Shown piece after piece: positions 9,547 to 18,746 of a stretch of 64,000 nt of DNA. The position numbers were made by a program, and so were the translations under genes. The stretch comes from Anaerolineaceae bacterium (GTDB lineage Bacteria > Chloroflexota > Anaerolineae > Aggregatilineales > Phototrophicaceae), in NCBI GenBank assembly GCA_002702065.1, contig NZXX01000001.1, positions 1 to 64,000 of the forward strand, given 5' to 3'. Numbering within the stretch: position 1 is the stretch's first letter; the number at the start of each line of letters is the position of its first letter. The notes below the pieces were generated by a model. The model made no database searches, had not been told where the DNA came from, and saw only the letters and a list, made by a program, of their open reading frames with translations.

Positions 9547-9771
9547 TTCAGGGCTGACTGTTGGTCGTCAACAGGTCGTGAATCTGTTATGCTGGAAGTG
9601 ATGAACCGGATAATCGGGTTTGGTAGCCAAGGTCGGTATGCGATAAGTCCTTGAAGGCGGATTCCATTGCTGGGGGCGGGTGGATGAGCATGGTTGTTGC
9701 TATTTTGTTAGGCCAGTGAATCTATTCCGTATTAAAATGCAGATGAACGTACAGGGACTTTTGAACACCGG

Positions 9772-12700
9772 ATGATCGGCACGCGGCTGGGACCATACGT
9801 ACTGGTTGAACAAATCGCCAAAGGCGGGATGGCAACCATTTATCGGGCTTTTGACCCCAATATGGGCCGGTTTGTCGCGCTGAAAGTGCTGCATCGTTCC
9901 ATTGCCGGTGACCCCCGCAGTATGGAGCGTTTCCAGCGTGAATCGAAACTGGTGATTCATCTGGAACACCCGCACCTGCTCCCCATTTATGACTACAGCG
10001 CCAGCCATGATCCCCCCTACATTGTGATGCGCTATCTGGAGGGCATCACGCTCTCTGGTGTGCTGGACAAGGTGGTGCCGCCGCCCGGTGAGGTGGCCTT
10101 TATGGTGCGCCAGATCGCTGCGGCGCTGGATTATGCGCACCGGCAGGGCGTTGTCCACCGCGATATCAAGCCATCCAACATTCTGATTGATCAGGATGGC
10201 AATGCCTTTATTACGGATTTTGGCATCGCCCGCATGATGGGGATGGCGGACGGGTTAACCATTACCCATCCGGGCTTCACCATCGGCACACCGGGCTATA
10301 TGGCCCCGGAGCAAAGCACCGAACATATCCGGGTCGACCACCGGGCGGATATTTATTCGCTGGGCGTGCTGCTGTTTCGGCTGCTCACCGGTCGGCTGCC
10401 CTATCGCGGGGATACACTGGCCGAGCTGATTGGCCAACATGCCAGTGCCGCCATCCCGAATGTTTCGGACATTAACCCGGATCTACCGTCTGAGTTGAAC
10501 GCGGTGGTGGCCAAGACGCTGGCGAAAGAACCGGAAGATCGTTACCAGTCTGCGACCGCCCTCAGCAATGATCTGACTGCTCTGGTCGGTATGGCGACCA
10601 CCGCGCCGACGGTGCTGCGGGAGATCGCCCGCGAAGAAATCAGGCGCATCCAGCAGGAACGGGAAGGTCGCCAGGGTGAAATCGAAGCGATTGTCGAGCA
10701 GTATACGCGGCAGGCGGAACCAGCGAATGGCGCCAATGACGACTCCTCAATTACCTCGGTCATTGACCTGGCCTCGTTCGAAAGATCGCTGGAAGCGGGC
10801 ACGCCGAAACCGGACCAACGCCGCGTCTGGGTGATTGGGGTGGTGCTGGTCATTTTGCTGGCGCTGGTGCTGGGCATCGTTCTGGCGATTCAGCAGTTGT
10901 CGGCGATCAACGTGGATGCTACGGCTGAACTGCGTGTGGCGGACAGGCCGGCACTGGATGCGCAACTGACCGCTACGGCCCAGATGTTTCTGGAAACGCC
11001 CGTGGTTCATGTGCAGCGTGACCTGACGATCCGGTCTGGCCCCGGTTCGCAGTACCCTGAAGTGGCGGTGCTGGAGTCGAACGCCGAGGTCGATATTGCC
11101 GGAATCAGCAGTGATGGTGCCTGGCTGCTGGTCACGCTGGAAGATGGGCGTCAGGGCTGGATCACGTCTTCCAGCGCGCTGGTGACGGTTCGCGGCGCAT
11201 TGACGCTGGTACCGGTGGCGGCAGCGCCGACCGAAACGGCGACCTGGACACCCACCGCAACCCCAACGGTTACGCCCAGTTCCACGCCAACCGCGACGGA
11301 AACCTCCACGCCGACTGCGACTGCGACGATCACCCCAACCGTCACCCCGGCCACCCCGGTTGCCGAATTGCTTCGGGACATGATTGTCCGCGCGGGGCCG
11401 GGTTCGCAGTATGCGGTTGTGGAATCGCTGACTGCCGGGTCAACGATTGACATTATCGGCGTGAGTGAAGATGGCGCATGGTTTCTGATTGTGCTGGGTG
11501 ATGGCCAGCAGGGGTGGGTGACAACGGCTGCCTCGCTGGTGGACGTTTATGGCGCATTAACCGTAGTGCCGGTGGCAGCGGTCCCGACTGAAACCGCTAC
11601 ACAAGCACCCAGCCAGACACCTACACCGTCCATCACCCCATCGGCGGTGGCCAGTGCCACCCCAAGCCGTACGCCGCGCCCCGCGTCGACTACCCCGCCG
11701 CTGCCCACGTCAACCGATGCGCCGACGGCCACCCCAACGGCGACATTGACATCCACCCCCGCCACGCCGGTGCTGTTTCTGGTGCGGGACCTGGTGGTGC
11801 GCAGCGGACCGGCATCGCAGTATCCACCGCTGACCACGCTGGAAGCGGATGAACAGGTCGATATTGTCGGTATCAGCAGTGACGGTGCGTGGTTTCTGGT
11901 GATGCTGGCGGATGGGCAGCAGGGGTGGGTAACGTCATCGGCCTCGCTGGTGGATGCTTATGGCGCGTTGACAGTGGTGCCGGTGGCATCCGCGCCGACG
12001 GATACCCCCACCTGGACGCCGACCAGCACGCCAACTGCCACGCTGACATCTACCCCAACCCCGACGCCAACACTGACACCGAGCGATACCCCGACGCCTA
12101 CACCGACCGCAACGGCGACCGCCTCGCCAACCGTTACGTCGACGTCAACGCCTGCCACGCCGATGATGCGCTTGCTGCGTGACCTCACAGTGCGGCGGGG
12201 ACCGGGGTCACAGTATCCGGAGGTGGCCAGCCTGAACGCCGCATCGAATCTGGATATTATCGGCGTCAGTGAGGATGGTGCGTGGTTTCTGGTGATGCTG
12301 GCGGATGGGCAGCAGGGTTGGGTGACATCATCGACCTCACTGGTAGAAGCATTGGGCGCGCTGACAGTCGTACCGGTGGCGGCGGCGCCAACCAATACGC
12401 CCACCGAAACGGCGACTCCTTCGCCATCCCCATCCCCCACGCCGACGGCGACCGCAACCGAGCGCACCCCCACCACACCGACCGCGACTTTTATTCCATC
12501 ACCGACGCCGATCCCGCCGGGCCGCCTGCCGTATCTGGCTGATTTTGAAGACGTAGGCGTGCTGGATAGCTGGGATTTTGATAACGCTGGTTGGCAGGTG
12601 GTCAACGAAGGATTTGGCAATGTGCTGCTGGCAACCAGCGGCCTGCGTTCGCCCATGCGGGTGGCCGGTTTGTCGCAGCCGGAATGGGTTTCGTCGAATG

Positions 12701-14316
12701 CCACCAGTCTTATTATCAACGCCAGTGTCAACCTGGGTGCCAAAGCAGATGCGGCGCGTCTTGTGTTTCGTTTTTCAGATGCCGGGTACAACGTCCTCGA
12801 AATTCTGCCCGGCTTGATGCTGCTCAAACGCAACGGCCCCGTTATCGACATCTTCAACCGTGCCCCGGAACGCGTGCTGGATTCAGTCGATGTGCCGATT
12901 GAGCGTGAACAATGGTACGACATCAGCATCTGGCTGGATGAAAATCGCATCTTTATCTATCTGGACAACCGGCTGGTGATGATCTACACCGATGAGATCG
13001 AACCAGACCTGGGAACGGGCGAAATTTTGTTACAGGCGCTGCCGCCGGTGCGCTTCGATAACCTGCTTATCCAGCGTGCAGAACCGGCCAGCAGCCATTT
13101 CCCGACCGAGGCGATGCCGTCCGCATGGAAGCGTTCGACCGATATGACACTGACCTCGCTGCGGATGGAACCCAACGGCAACTACTACTTCCATATGGAA
13201 GGGGACGTGGCGGTCGAGCCGCTGATGCAGCCTATTCGTGACCTCACCATGACCTGCCGGTTGTGGGTCGAACAGGGCGGGTTCAGCATGCGATTGCGCA
13301 GTAATCCGGGGGGCAGCCTGCTGTTGGAAGCAGAAGCCGGGCATCTCACGGTGCATCATCTGGATGGACTTGAAGGTGTGCTTCAGTCTTTCCGGATACC
13401 CAACTTTTATAATCGCGAGCGATGGGATGAGATTAACCTGTCGTTCGTTGGCGATACGCTGCAAATCTTCCGCGATGGTCGCCTGTTTTTTGAAAACACG
13501 TTTGAGTTCTCGCCAGAAGCGGGCACGCTCCAGTTCCAGACCGGCGCGGCGGATGCGCTGCGGATTGATGATTGTCTGTTTGCCGAAACCTCGACCAGCC
13601 CCAATGCAGGCGCCCGCTTTGCCTATGCCCTCATCAACGAGGTAAACAGCCGTCCCTTCCAGTCGCTGAGCAGTGATCTGGCTGAGGACTTTGCAGATGA
13701 CTTCCAGACGGATGACTGGTGGCGCGATGGGCAGGAAGCGCCGGGGCAATATATTGCAGACCCGCAGTCGCAAGATCATTCGACATTTCTGCGCATCACC
13801 CATCAGGGGCGGCCTACGTGGCGGCTCATCCGTAACGTGGTCGGGCTGGGGCTGTTTGGCAGCGGTGCAGACACCCGCAGCTTTACCGACTCAACCGACG
13901 CCTATGTCACAACGGACGTGCGTTTTCCCGGCAACAATACGGGCACGGCCTGGCTGGGGGTGCGCACAGTGCCCACGCTCACCGGGGCAGGGCTGGTGGG
14001 GTACCGGTTAGAAGTGCGGCGTAACATGGATGGCACCACCGATGTGATTGTGCGCCTGCGCCGCGAAACCGAGGAGACGATTTACTACGAAAACCTGCTG
14101 CTGGAAAATGACCCGGATGGCACCCGCGACACATGGATTGCACTGGCCGTCGTGATGCAGGATGACAAACTGGCCTTTTTCGCCAATGAACAATTTCTGG
14201 TGGCGCTGGACAACGTCGATGTGCTGGGCGGCACGGTGGCGCTGGGTGTCGAAGGCGGCACTACAGCAGACTTCGATTCGCTGGTTATTCGTGATACCAC
14301 CGTCGTCGGGCAGTGA
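9772..14316 (+). CDS. Membrane Ser/Thr protein kinase with four SH3b domains and concanavalin-like repeats
   Basis: This is a 1514-residue receptor-like kinase. Kinase domain about 5-270: a Gly-rich loop AKGGMATIY, ALKVLH with the ATP-site Lys, HRDIKPSN, TDFGIAR and GYMAPEQ, so all catalytic residues are present. A short juxtamembrane coil leads to one membrane helix at about 350-373. Outside are four SH3b units starting near residues 415, 534, 671 and 802, each with an R-(S/A/R)-GP-SQY motif and a GWVTS-type end, joined by Thr/Pro-rich linkers. Residues ~920-1510 hold about three jelly-roll domains with ADFEDVGVLDSWDF-like starts. SH3b units often bind cell-wall peptides or glycans. A role as wall or polysaccharide sensor is inferred. 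No strong SD is seen before ATG 9772. Confidence 0.85.
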   Translation: MIGTRLGPYVLVEQIAKGGMATIYRAFDPNMGRFVALKVLHRSIAGDPRSMERFQRESKLVIHLEHPHLLPIYDYSASHDPPYIVMRYLEGITLSGVLDKVVPPPGEVAFMVRQIAAALDYAHRQGVVHRDIKPSNILIDQDGNAFITDFGIARMMGMADGLTITHPGFTIGTPGYMAPEQSTEHIRVDHRADIYSLGVLLFRLLTGRLPYRGDTLAELIGQHASAAIPNVSDINPDLPSELNAVVAKTLAKEPEDRYQSATALSNDLTALVGMATTAPTVLREIAREEIRRIQQEREGRQGEIEAIVEQYTRQAEPANGANDDSSITSVIDLASFERSLEAGTPKPDQRRVWVIGVVLVILLALVLGIVLAIQQLSAINVDATAELRVADRPALDAQLTATAQMFLETPVVHVQRDLTIRSGPGSQYPEVAVLESNAEVDIAGISSDGAWLLVTLEDGRQGWITSSSALVTVRGALTLVPVAAAPTETATWTPTATPTVTPSSTPTATETSTPTATATITPTVTPATPVAELLRDMIVRAGPGSQYAVVESLTAGSTIDIIGVSEDGAWFLIVLGDGQQGWVTTAASLVDVYGALTVVPVAAVPTETATQAPSQTPTPSITPSAVASATPSRTPRPASTTPPLPTSTDAPTATPTATLTSTPATPVLFLVRDLVVRSGPASQYPPLTTLEADEQVDIVGISSDGAWFLVMLADGQQGWVTSSASLVDAYGALTVVPVASAPTDTPTWTPTSTPTATLTSTPTPTPTLTPSDTPTPTPTATATASPTVTSTSTPATPMMRLLRDLTVRRGPGSQYPEVASLNAASNLDIIGVSEDGAWFLVMLADGQQGWVTSSTSLVEALGALTVVPVAAAPTNTPTETATPSPSPSPTPTATATERTPTTPTATFIPSPTPIPPGRLPYLADFEDVGVLDSWDFDNAGWQVVNEGFGNVLLATSGLRSPMRVAGLSQPEWVSSNATSLIINASVNLGAKADAARLVFRFSDAGYNVLEILPGLMLLKRNGPVIDIFNRAPERVLDSVDVPIEREQWYDISIWLDENRIFIYLDNRLVMIYTDEIEPDLGTGEILLQALPPVRFDNLLIQRAEPASSHFPTEAMPSAWKRSTDMTLTSLRMEPNGNYYFHMEGDVAVEPLMQPIRDLTMTCRLWVEQGGFSMRLRSNPGGSLLLEAEAGHLTVHHLDGLEGVLQSFRIPNFYNRERWDEINLSFVGDTLQIFRDGRLFFENTFEFSPEAGTLQFQTGAADALRIDDCLFAETSTSPNAGARFAYALINEVNSRPFQSLSSDLAEDFADDFQTDDWWRDGQEAPGQYIADPQSQDHSTFLRITHQGRPTWRLIRNVVGLGLFGSGADTRSFTDSTDAYVTTDVRFPGNNTGTAWLGVRTVPTLTGAGLVGYRLEVRRNMDGTTDVIVRLRRETEETIYYENLLLENDPDGTRDTWIALAVVMQDDKLAFFANEQFLVALDNVDVLGGTVALGVEGGTTADFDSLVIRDTTVVGQ
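11018..12345 (+). repeat. Four-copy SH3b/Thr-Pro-linker tandem array
   Basis: Four in-frame copies start near 11018, 11373, 11785 and 12178, at intervals of 355-412 nt. Each encodes an SH3b domain followed by a linker of ACN/CCN codons. The linkers differ more in length than the domains, as expected from duplication with slippage. Confidence 0.8.
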
Positions 14317-14344
14317 CGCCGGGTAACTGTGTGCCCGTTGTGGG

Positions 14345-14746
14345 TTACCAGTTATCGTCGCTGGCAAACGAGAAGGGGACATCAAGCCGCAGCCAGGTGC
14401 GCCCGATGCGAAACAGGGTGCCAGGTCGCAGGTTGCTGCGCCCGCGAATCGGTTCTTTCTCGCGCTCGATAAATGTGCCGTTGCGGCTGCCACCATCTTC
14501 CAGCCAGAACGTCAGGATGTAGGGATTAGTCACTGATTCGCTGGCGGTCACGGCCAGTGAGGTGCAGCCCAGGCGGGCGTGCAGCCGGGACACCTGATTA
14601 TCGCGCCCCAGATGAATGTCGCAGCCTTCGCGCCGGCCAATGGTCAGGACCTGTTCCTCGCCAATATCCGGTTGATCGAATTGCAGAATTTTGCCGTCCT
14701 GTGGCCCACTCATGTACGTTACCGATATTTTTCGATCCGAAGGCAC
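14345..14746 (-). CDS. FHA-domain phosphothreonine-binding protein
   Basis: This 133-residue protein is essentially one FHA domain, a phosphothreonine reader. The family core is intact: IGRREGCDI, VSRLHARL and GSRNGTF, giving the Arg, Ser-Arg-x-His and Asn residues that contact the phosphopeptide. GTG at 14746 is chosen as start because AGAGGA lies 8 nt upstream. An in-frame ATG at 14713 would cut the first strand. It begins 4 nt after the stop of the TPR kinase, so it is the last gene of the Clp-kinase-FHA operon. It probably reads marks made by that kinase. No partner domain is fused to it. Confidence 0.88.
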   Translation of the reverse strand: MPSDRKISVTYMSGPQDGKILQFDQPDIGEEQVLTIGRREGCDIHLGRDNQVSRLHARLGCTSLAVTASESVTNPYILTFWLEDGGSRNGTFIEREKEPIRGRSNLRPGTLFRIGRTWLRLDVPFSFASDDNW

Positions 14747-14750
14747 GCTG

Positions 14751-17700
14751 CTAATCCTCTTTCATCAGTTCCTGCTGGATATAATGCAGTTTTTCCTGCG
14801 ACCGTTCGTGGTTCGGGTTAATGCTGAGGGCGCGCTCGAAGGCCTGCGCCGCCATGTGATGTTCTTCCATCATCATCAGCGCTTCACCATAGTTGTGCCA
14901 GAACCAACTGTCATTCTCATTGTAGTGCACCGCCAGTTCATAGCAAGCCAATGCTTCTTCCCAGCGTTCCAGCGCCCCAAAAGCCAGTCCCTGACCATTC
15001 CAGGCCCAGGCGTAGGCATCGTCCAGTTCGAGTGCTTTCTGGTAACTGTCGATGGCGGTTTCGTTTTCCCCCATACGCCGCAGGACCTGCCCGCGTCGCG
15101 CCCACAGGTTCGCGTTATCCGGGTGGTGCCTGAGCATGGCGTCGATGACCGCCAATGCTTCTTCCTTGCGCTGAAAATCCAGCAGCACGTCGATCTGGTT
15201 AATCGCATACAGGATGCTGGTCGGGTCCTGTTCAGCGGCCCGCTGGTAGCTGGCGAGGGCTTCTTCGCGGTGGCCGAGCGCATACAGCACCAGCCCGCGT
15301 CCATTCCACGCATAATCATTGGCCGGGTTGATTTTCAGCGCCTGATCGTAGGCGACCAGTGCTTCCTGGAACTGATTGGTGCGGCGCAGGGCCTGCCCAC
15401 GTTTCGACCAGCTATCCGCATGAAGCGGGTTGAGCTTGAGCGCATGGTCGAGGATTTCCAGCGCTTCGTTCATCCGCCCCAGAATGATGAATTCATCCCC
15501 CTGGTTGTACCAGTACCACACGTCCTGCGGGTCGGCTTCGGCGGCTTTCTGGAAACAGTAGAGCGCATCTTCGTGCTGGCCCAAACCACTCAGAGTCAGC
15601 CCGCGTCCGTTCCAGGCCCACGCATAAGTCGGGTCCAGTTCAATGGCACGGGTATAACTGTTGAGAGCGTCGTCAAACCGGTTGAGGCGGCGCAGCACCT
15701 GCCCGTGCTTGGCCCAGATGCGCGGGTTGCGGCTGTCCAGCCGGATCGCCTGTTCCAGCAGGTCCAGTGCATGCGCATACTCCTGCGTGTGGCTGACCAG
15801 CAGGTCCGCTTCGTGGTAGATATACAGCGCGTCGTTGGGGGCATACTTGCTCGCCTGACGATACGCTTTCAGGGCTTCATCAAAGCGCCCCAGTAATTCC
15901 AGTGTGATGCCCTGCTCGTTCCACGCCCAGGCATAATCCGGTTCGAGGCGGGTGGCCTGCCGGTAGGCGTTGAGCGCTTCTTCATGGCGCTTGAGGCTGC
16001 GCAGCGCACTGCCGAGCCGCGCCCAGCTTTTGGCATGGTCGGGGTTCACCCGGGTGGCTTTTTCGAGTAACGGAATGGCGTCGCTAAACCGGTTGAGCCG
16101 CACCAGAATGTTGCCCTGATTATAGTGCGCGTGCCAGACGCCATTTTCTCCTGCGATCCGGTAGCATTCCAGCGCTTCTTCGTAGCGGCCCATACGCTCG
16201 TAGGCGATGCCTTTACCGTTGACCACCCAGCCGGAATCCGGTTGCAGGGCCAGTGACCGGTCGTAAGCGTCCAGCGCTTCTTCGTAGCGTTTGACATAGC
16301 GCAGCACCTGACCGAGTTTCGACCAGCTCGACGCGTGGGTCGGGTCGGTCTGGGTGGCGCGCTGGGCGGGATAAACGGCTTCTTCGTACTGCCGCAGCAG
16401 GATCAGGGTTTCGACGATGTTGTACCAGTGCCACACTTCGCTGGGGTCATAGCGGGCGGCGCGCTTGAAACTCGTCAGCGCTTCTTCAAGCTGGCCGTTG
16501 AGCTTGAGCGACAGGCCGTAGCCGTTGTGCGCCCAGCCATATTCCGGCGCGAGTTTAAGCGCCTGCTCGTAGGCCTTGATTGATTCCGGGTAATTTTGCA
16601 GCAGGCGGTAGACCTGCCCCAGTTTGGCCCAGCTGTTCGGGTGGGCGGGGTCCTGCTGCAAGGCTTTTTCCAGCAGCGGGATCGCCTCGCGGTGGCGGTT
16701 CATGCTCAGCAGCACGTCCGCCTGATTGCACCAGTGCCACACATCCGCCGGGTTAATCTCTGCCGCTTTTTCGTAACAGGCCAGCGCCTGCTCCAGCCGC
16801 CCCATGCGTTCCAGCACAATGCCCTGACCATTCCACGCAAAGGCATACTGCGGCTGAATTTCGAGGGCGCGGTCATAACATTCCAGCGCGGCTTTATACC
16901 GGCCCAGTACCCGCAGGGTACGCCCGCGCCGTGCCCAGGCCCACGCGTAATCCGGCTTCAGGCTGATCGCGTTGTCGTATGCTTCCAGCGCTTCTTCCAG
17001 CCGCCCCAGCTCGGTCAGCGAATACCCTTTGTCCATCAGTTCGCGGGCTTCCAGTGCGGGACCAGTCACTTCCAGCACCGCCGGCTGCCCGGTTGCGTCC
17101 TTATAAATGTGGGACAGCGCCTCCACGATGACTCCCCAATCGCCGGGGCGTTCGTCAGGTTCCTTTTCAAGGCAGAACAGGGTCAGTTCGCGCAAGTCCG
17201 TTGGGATGGTGTTGTGCTCCTGAGCCCGAAAACGCGGCGACCATTTGACATGTGCGTCCAGCCATTCACGGAAGCGGCGGGCCTCAAACACATGGCGGCC
17301 AGTCAGCATCTCGTACAGCACGCAGCCAAAGGCATAAATGTCCGAGCGCATGTCCACCGGGGCGGACCGGCACTGTTCCGGCGACATATACGGGGCGGTG
17401 CCGACAATCGCGCCGACGCGGGTCAGTTGCAGGCCGCGTGGGGTTGGGTCATCTACCGGGGCTGTTTCTTCGGTAGCCACCGGGATATCTTCCAGTTCGA
17501 GCGAGCGCACCAGCCCAAAGTCCGTGACCTTGGCGATCGCATCGTGGGTGACGAGAATATTGGCGGGGTTCAGGTCGCGATGGACCAGGCCCGGTACTTT
17601 GCGAGTGGCGTGCTGCATCCCCAGCGCGATGTGCAGCCCAAACTCCAGCGAGTGCTGCAAGTCCAGCCGGTTGTGGTCGATCCAGCCGCGCAGGTCCGGC

Positions 17701-18746
17701 GTATAGCCTTCCTCACCGCTGATGTGTTCCAGGAAAATGTGCGGCCTGCCCATGATGTTCTGCACCAGCCGCGCCTGTACCACATGCCGGTGCTTTTCCA
17801 GCTTGACCCAGGTCACGGCTTCATTGCTAAAGCGGGAGACGGCCCGTTCGTTATTGAGGAACCGGCTCTGGAACGACTTGATGGCGATAGGTTCGCGCTG
17901 TTCGTGGTCGTAGCACAGGTACACAATGCCCATGCCACCCCGGCGAATATCCACCACTTCATAGCGGTCTTCGATGCGTTCCCCCACGTCGAATTCATCT
18001 TCGGCGGGTTGGGGGGCACGTCGGGTCAGCGGGCCATATTTCACGCCGCTGGCGTCCAGTTCGATAGACGCCTGCCGCTGGATGGCCTGCCGCTGCTCGA
18101 CGCGTGTTTCGTCGGATTCGAGACTGTCTTCGTCGCGGGTTGCCAGCAGCCGTTCGTCCACGCCATAGTCGACCACCGTCGCGGCGGAATGAGTCAGAAA
18201 CGATGAATACTCCAGATCAGGCAGCTCGTCGGCAAAGTGCGTGGCGTCACTATCGTCCGCTGTCAGTACCTGCGCCTGATATTGTTTGAACAGCGGCGAC
18301 AGGATGGCGGGTGTGGCTGATGTGTCCGCTTGGTCCTCAGCAATGGCCCACATTGCCACCGCAATATTGCGCGGCGTGGGGTGTTCCTGGGCCAACGCCA
18401 GCACCCATGCCGCAAACTCGCGGATCATGCGCTGCGCCAGCGTCTTGTCTTCGGGTTTGGTGGCTGCTTGCAATGCCTTCTGGTAGGCGATCAGGGCTTT
18501 GCCCACGTAAAAAACCAGCAGTCGGTTATCCGGTGTGACGGCGTGCTGCCCGCACAGGTCACCCAGCGCAAACAGATCATCCAGATGACTGCGACGCAGC
18601 GCTAACCGCCCAAGCTGACGGATGTCCACATTGGGGTCGGTCGCGAAATAATCAGATCGATCGGCTTTATGCCGTTTTCTCAGCGTGGCGCGAACTTCAT
18701 CCGGCGGCAGGTCTACAGGCTGGCGTCCGCTTTGTGGCAGATTCAT
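14751..18746 (-). CDS. Cytoplasmic Ser/Thr kinase with 22 C-terminal TPRs
   Basis: This 1331-residue protein has no membrane segment. Residues 1-250 are a helical N-terminal region of unknown type. The kinase domain is about 262-545, with RRGGMGIVY, AIKSFQ, HRDLNPAN and TDFGLVRS. The catalytic-loop Lys that normally follows HRD by two residues is Asn (N393), so activity may be altered. Residues ~572-1320 are 22 tetratricopeptide repeats. Repeats 2-22 form seven copies of a three-TPR unit of about 102 residues. Its ATG overlaps the stop of the Clp gene (ATGA), and the FHA gene follows 4 nt later. TPR arrays bind protein partners, so it may dock substrates or the Clp machine. Confidence 0.85.
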   Translation of the reverse strand: MNLPQSGRQPVDLPPDEVRATLRKRHKADRSDYFATDPNVDIRQLGRLALRRSHLDDLFALGDLCGQHAVTPDNRLLVFYVGKALIAYQKALQAATKPEDKTLAQRMIREFAAWVLALAQEHPTPRNIAVAMWAIAEDQADTSATPAILSPLFKQYQAQVLTADDSDATHFADELPDLEYSSFLTHSAATVVDYGVDERLLATRDEDSLESDETRVEQRQAIQRQASIELDASGVKYGPLTRRAPQPAEDEFDVGERIEDRYEVVDIRRGGMGIVYLCYDHEQREPIAIKSFQSRFLNNERAVSRFSNEAVTWVKLEKHRHVVQARLVQNIMGRPHIFLEHISGEEGYTPDLRGWIDHNRLDLQHSLEFGLHIALGMQHATRKVPGLVHRDLNPANILVTHDAIAKVTDFGLVRSLELEDIPVATEETAPVDDPTPRGLQLTRVGAIVGTAPYMSPEQCRSAPVDMRSDIYAFGCVLYEMLTGRHVFEARRFREWLDAHVKWSPRFRAQEHNTIPTDLRELTLFCLEKEPDERPGDWGVIVEALSHIYKDATGQPAVLEVTGPALEARELMDKGYSLTELGRLEEALEAYDNAISLKPDYAWAWARRGRTLRVLGRYKAALECYDRALEIQPQYAFAWNGQGIVLERMGRLEQALACYEKAAEINPADVWHWCNQADVLLSMNRHREAIPLLEKALQQDPAHPNSWAKLGQVYRLLQNYPESIKAYEQALKLAPEYGWAHNGYGLSLKLNGQLEEALTSFKRAARYDPSEVWHWYNIVETLILLRQYEEAVYPAQRATQTDPTHASSWSKLGQVLRYVKRYEEALDAYDRSLALQPDSGWVVNGKGIAYERMGRYEEALECYRIAGENGVWHAHYNQGNILVRLNRFSDAIPLLEKATRVNPDHAKSWARLGSALRSLKRHEEALNAYRQATRLEPDYAWAWNEQGITLELLGRFDEALKAYRQASKYAPNDALYIYHEADLLVSHTQEYAHALDLLEQAIRLDSRNPRIWAKHGQVLRRLNRFDDALNSYTRAIELDPTYAWAWNGRGLTLSGLGQHEDALYCFQKAAEADPQDVWYWYNQGDEFIILGRMNEALEILDHALKLNPLHADSWSKRGQALRRTNQFQEALVAYDQALKINPANDYAWNGRGLVLYALGHREEALASYQRAAEQDPTSILYAINQIDVLLDFQRKEEALAVIDAMLRHHPDNANLWARRGQVLRRMGENETAIDSYQKALELDDAYAWAWNGQGLAFGALERWEEALACYELAVHYNENDSWFWHNYGEALMMMEEHHMAAQAFERALSINPNHERSQEKLHYIQQELMKED
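14790..16950 (-). repeat. Seven-copy triple-TPR super-repeat in the TPR kinase
   Basis: The 34-residue TPRs follow a fixed three-step cycle. Type 1 begins like SWAKLGQVLR, type 2 like AWNGQGL, type 3 like WHWYNQGD. The cycle occurs seven times (period about 102 residues, 306 nt). Boundaries are approximate. Confidence 0.8.

Noticed and set aside
11018..12345. Tandem repeats considered as a CRISPR array
   Set aside because: The period is 355-412 nt and the repeats are coding in frame as SH3b domains. There are no short direct repeats with unique spacers anywhere in the window.
11151..12950. Minus-strand frames rich in V-G-V-A-V-G-V
   Set aside because: They are mirror images of the Thr/Pro codon repeats of the SH3b kinase and have no SD or protein-like character.
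14691..18206. Long + strand frames of 401 and 536 codons opposite the TPR kinase
   Set aside because: The opposite frame encodes a clear kinase and 22 TPRs. The antisense frames just follow from GC-rich codon bias and the repeat.
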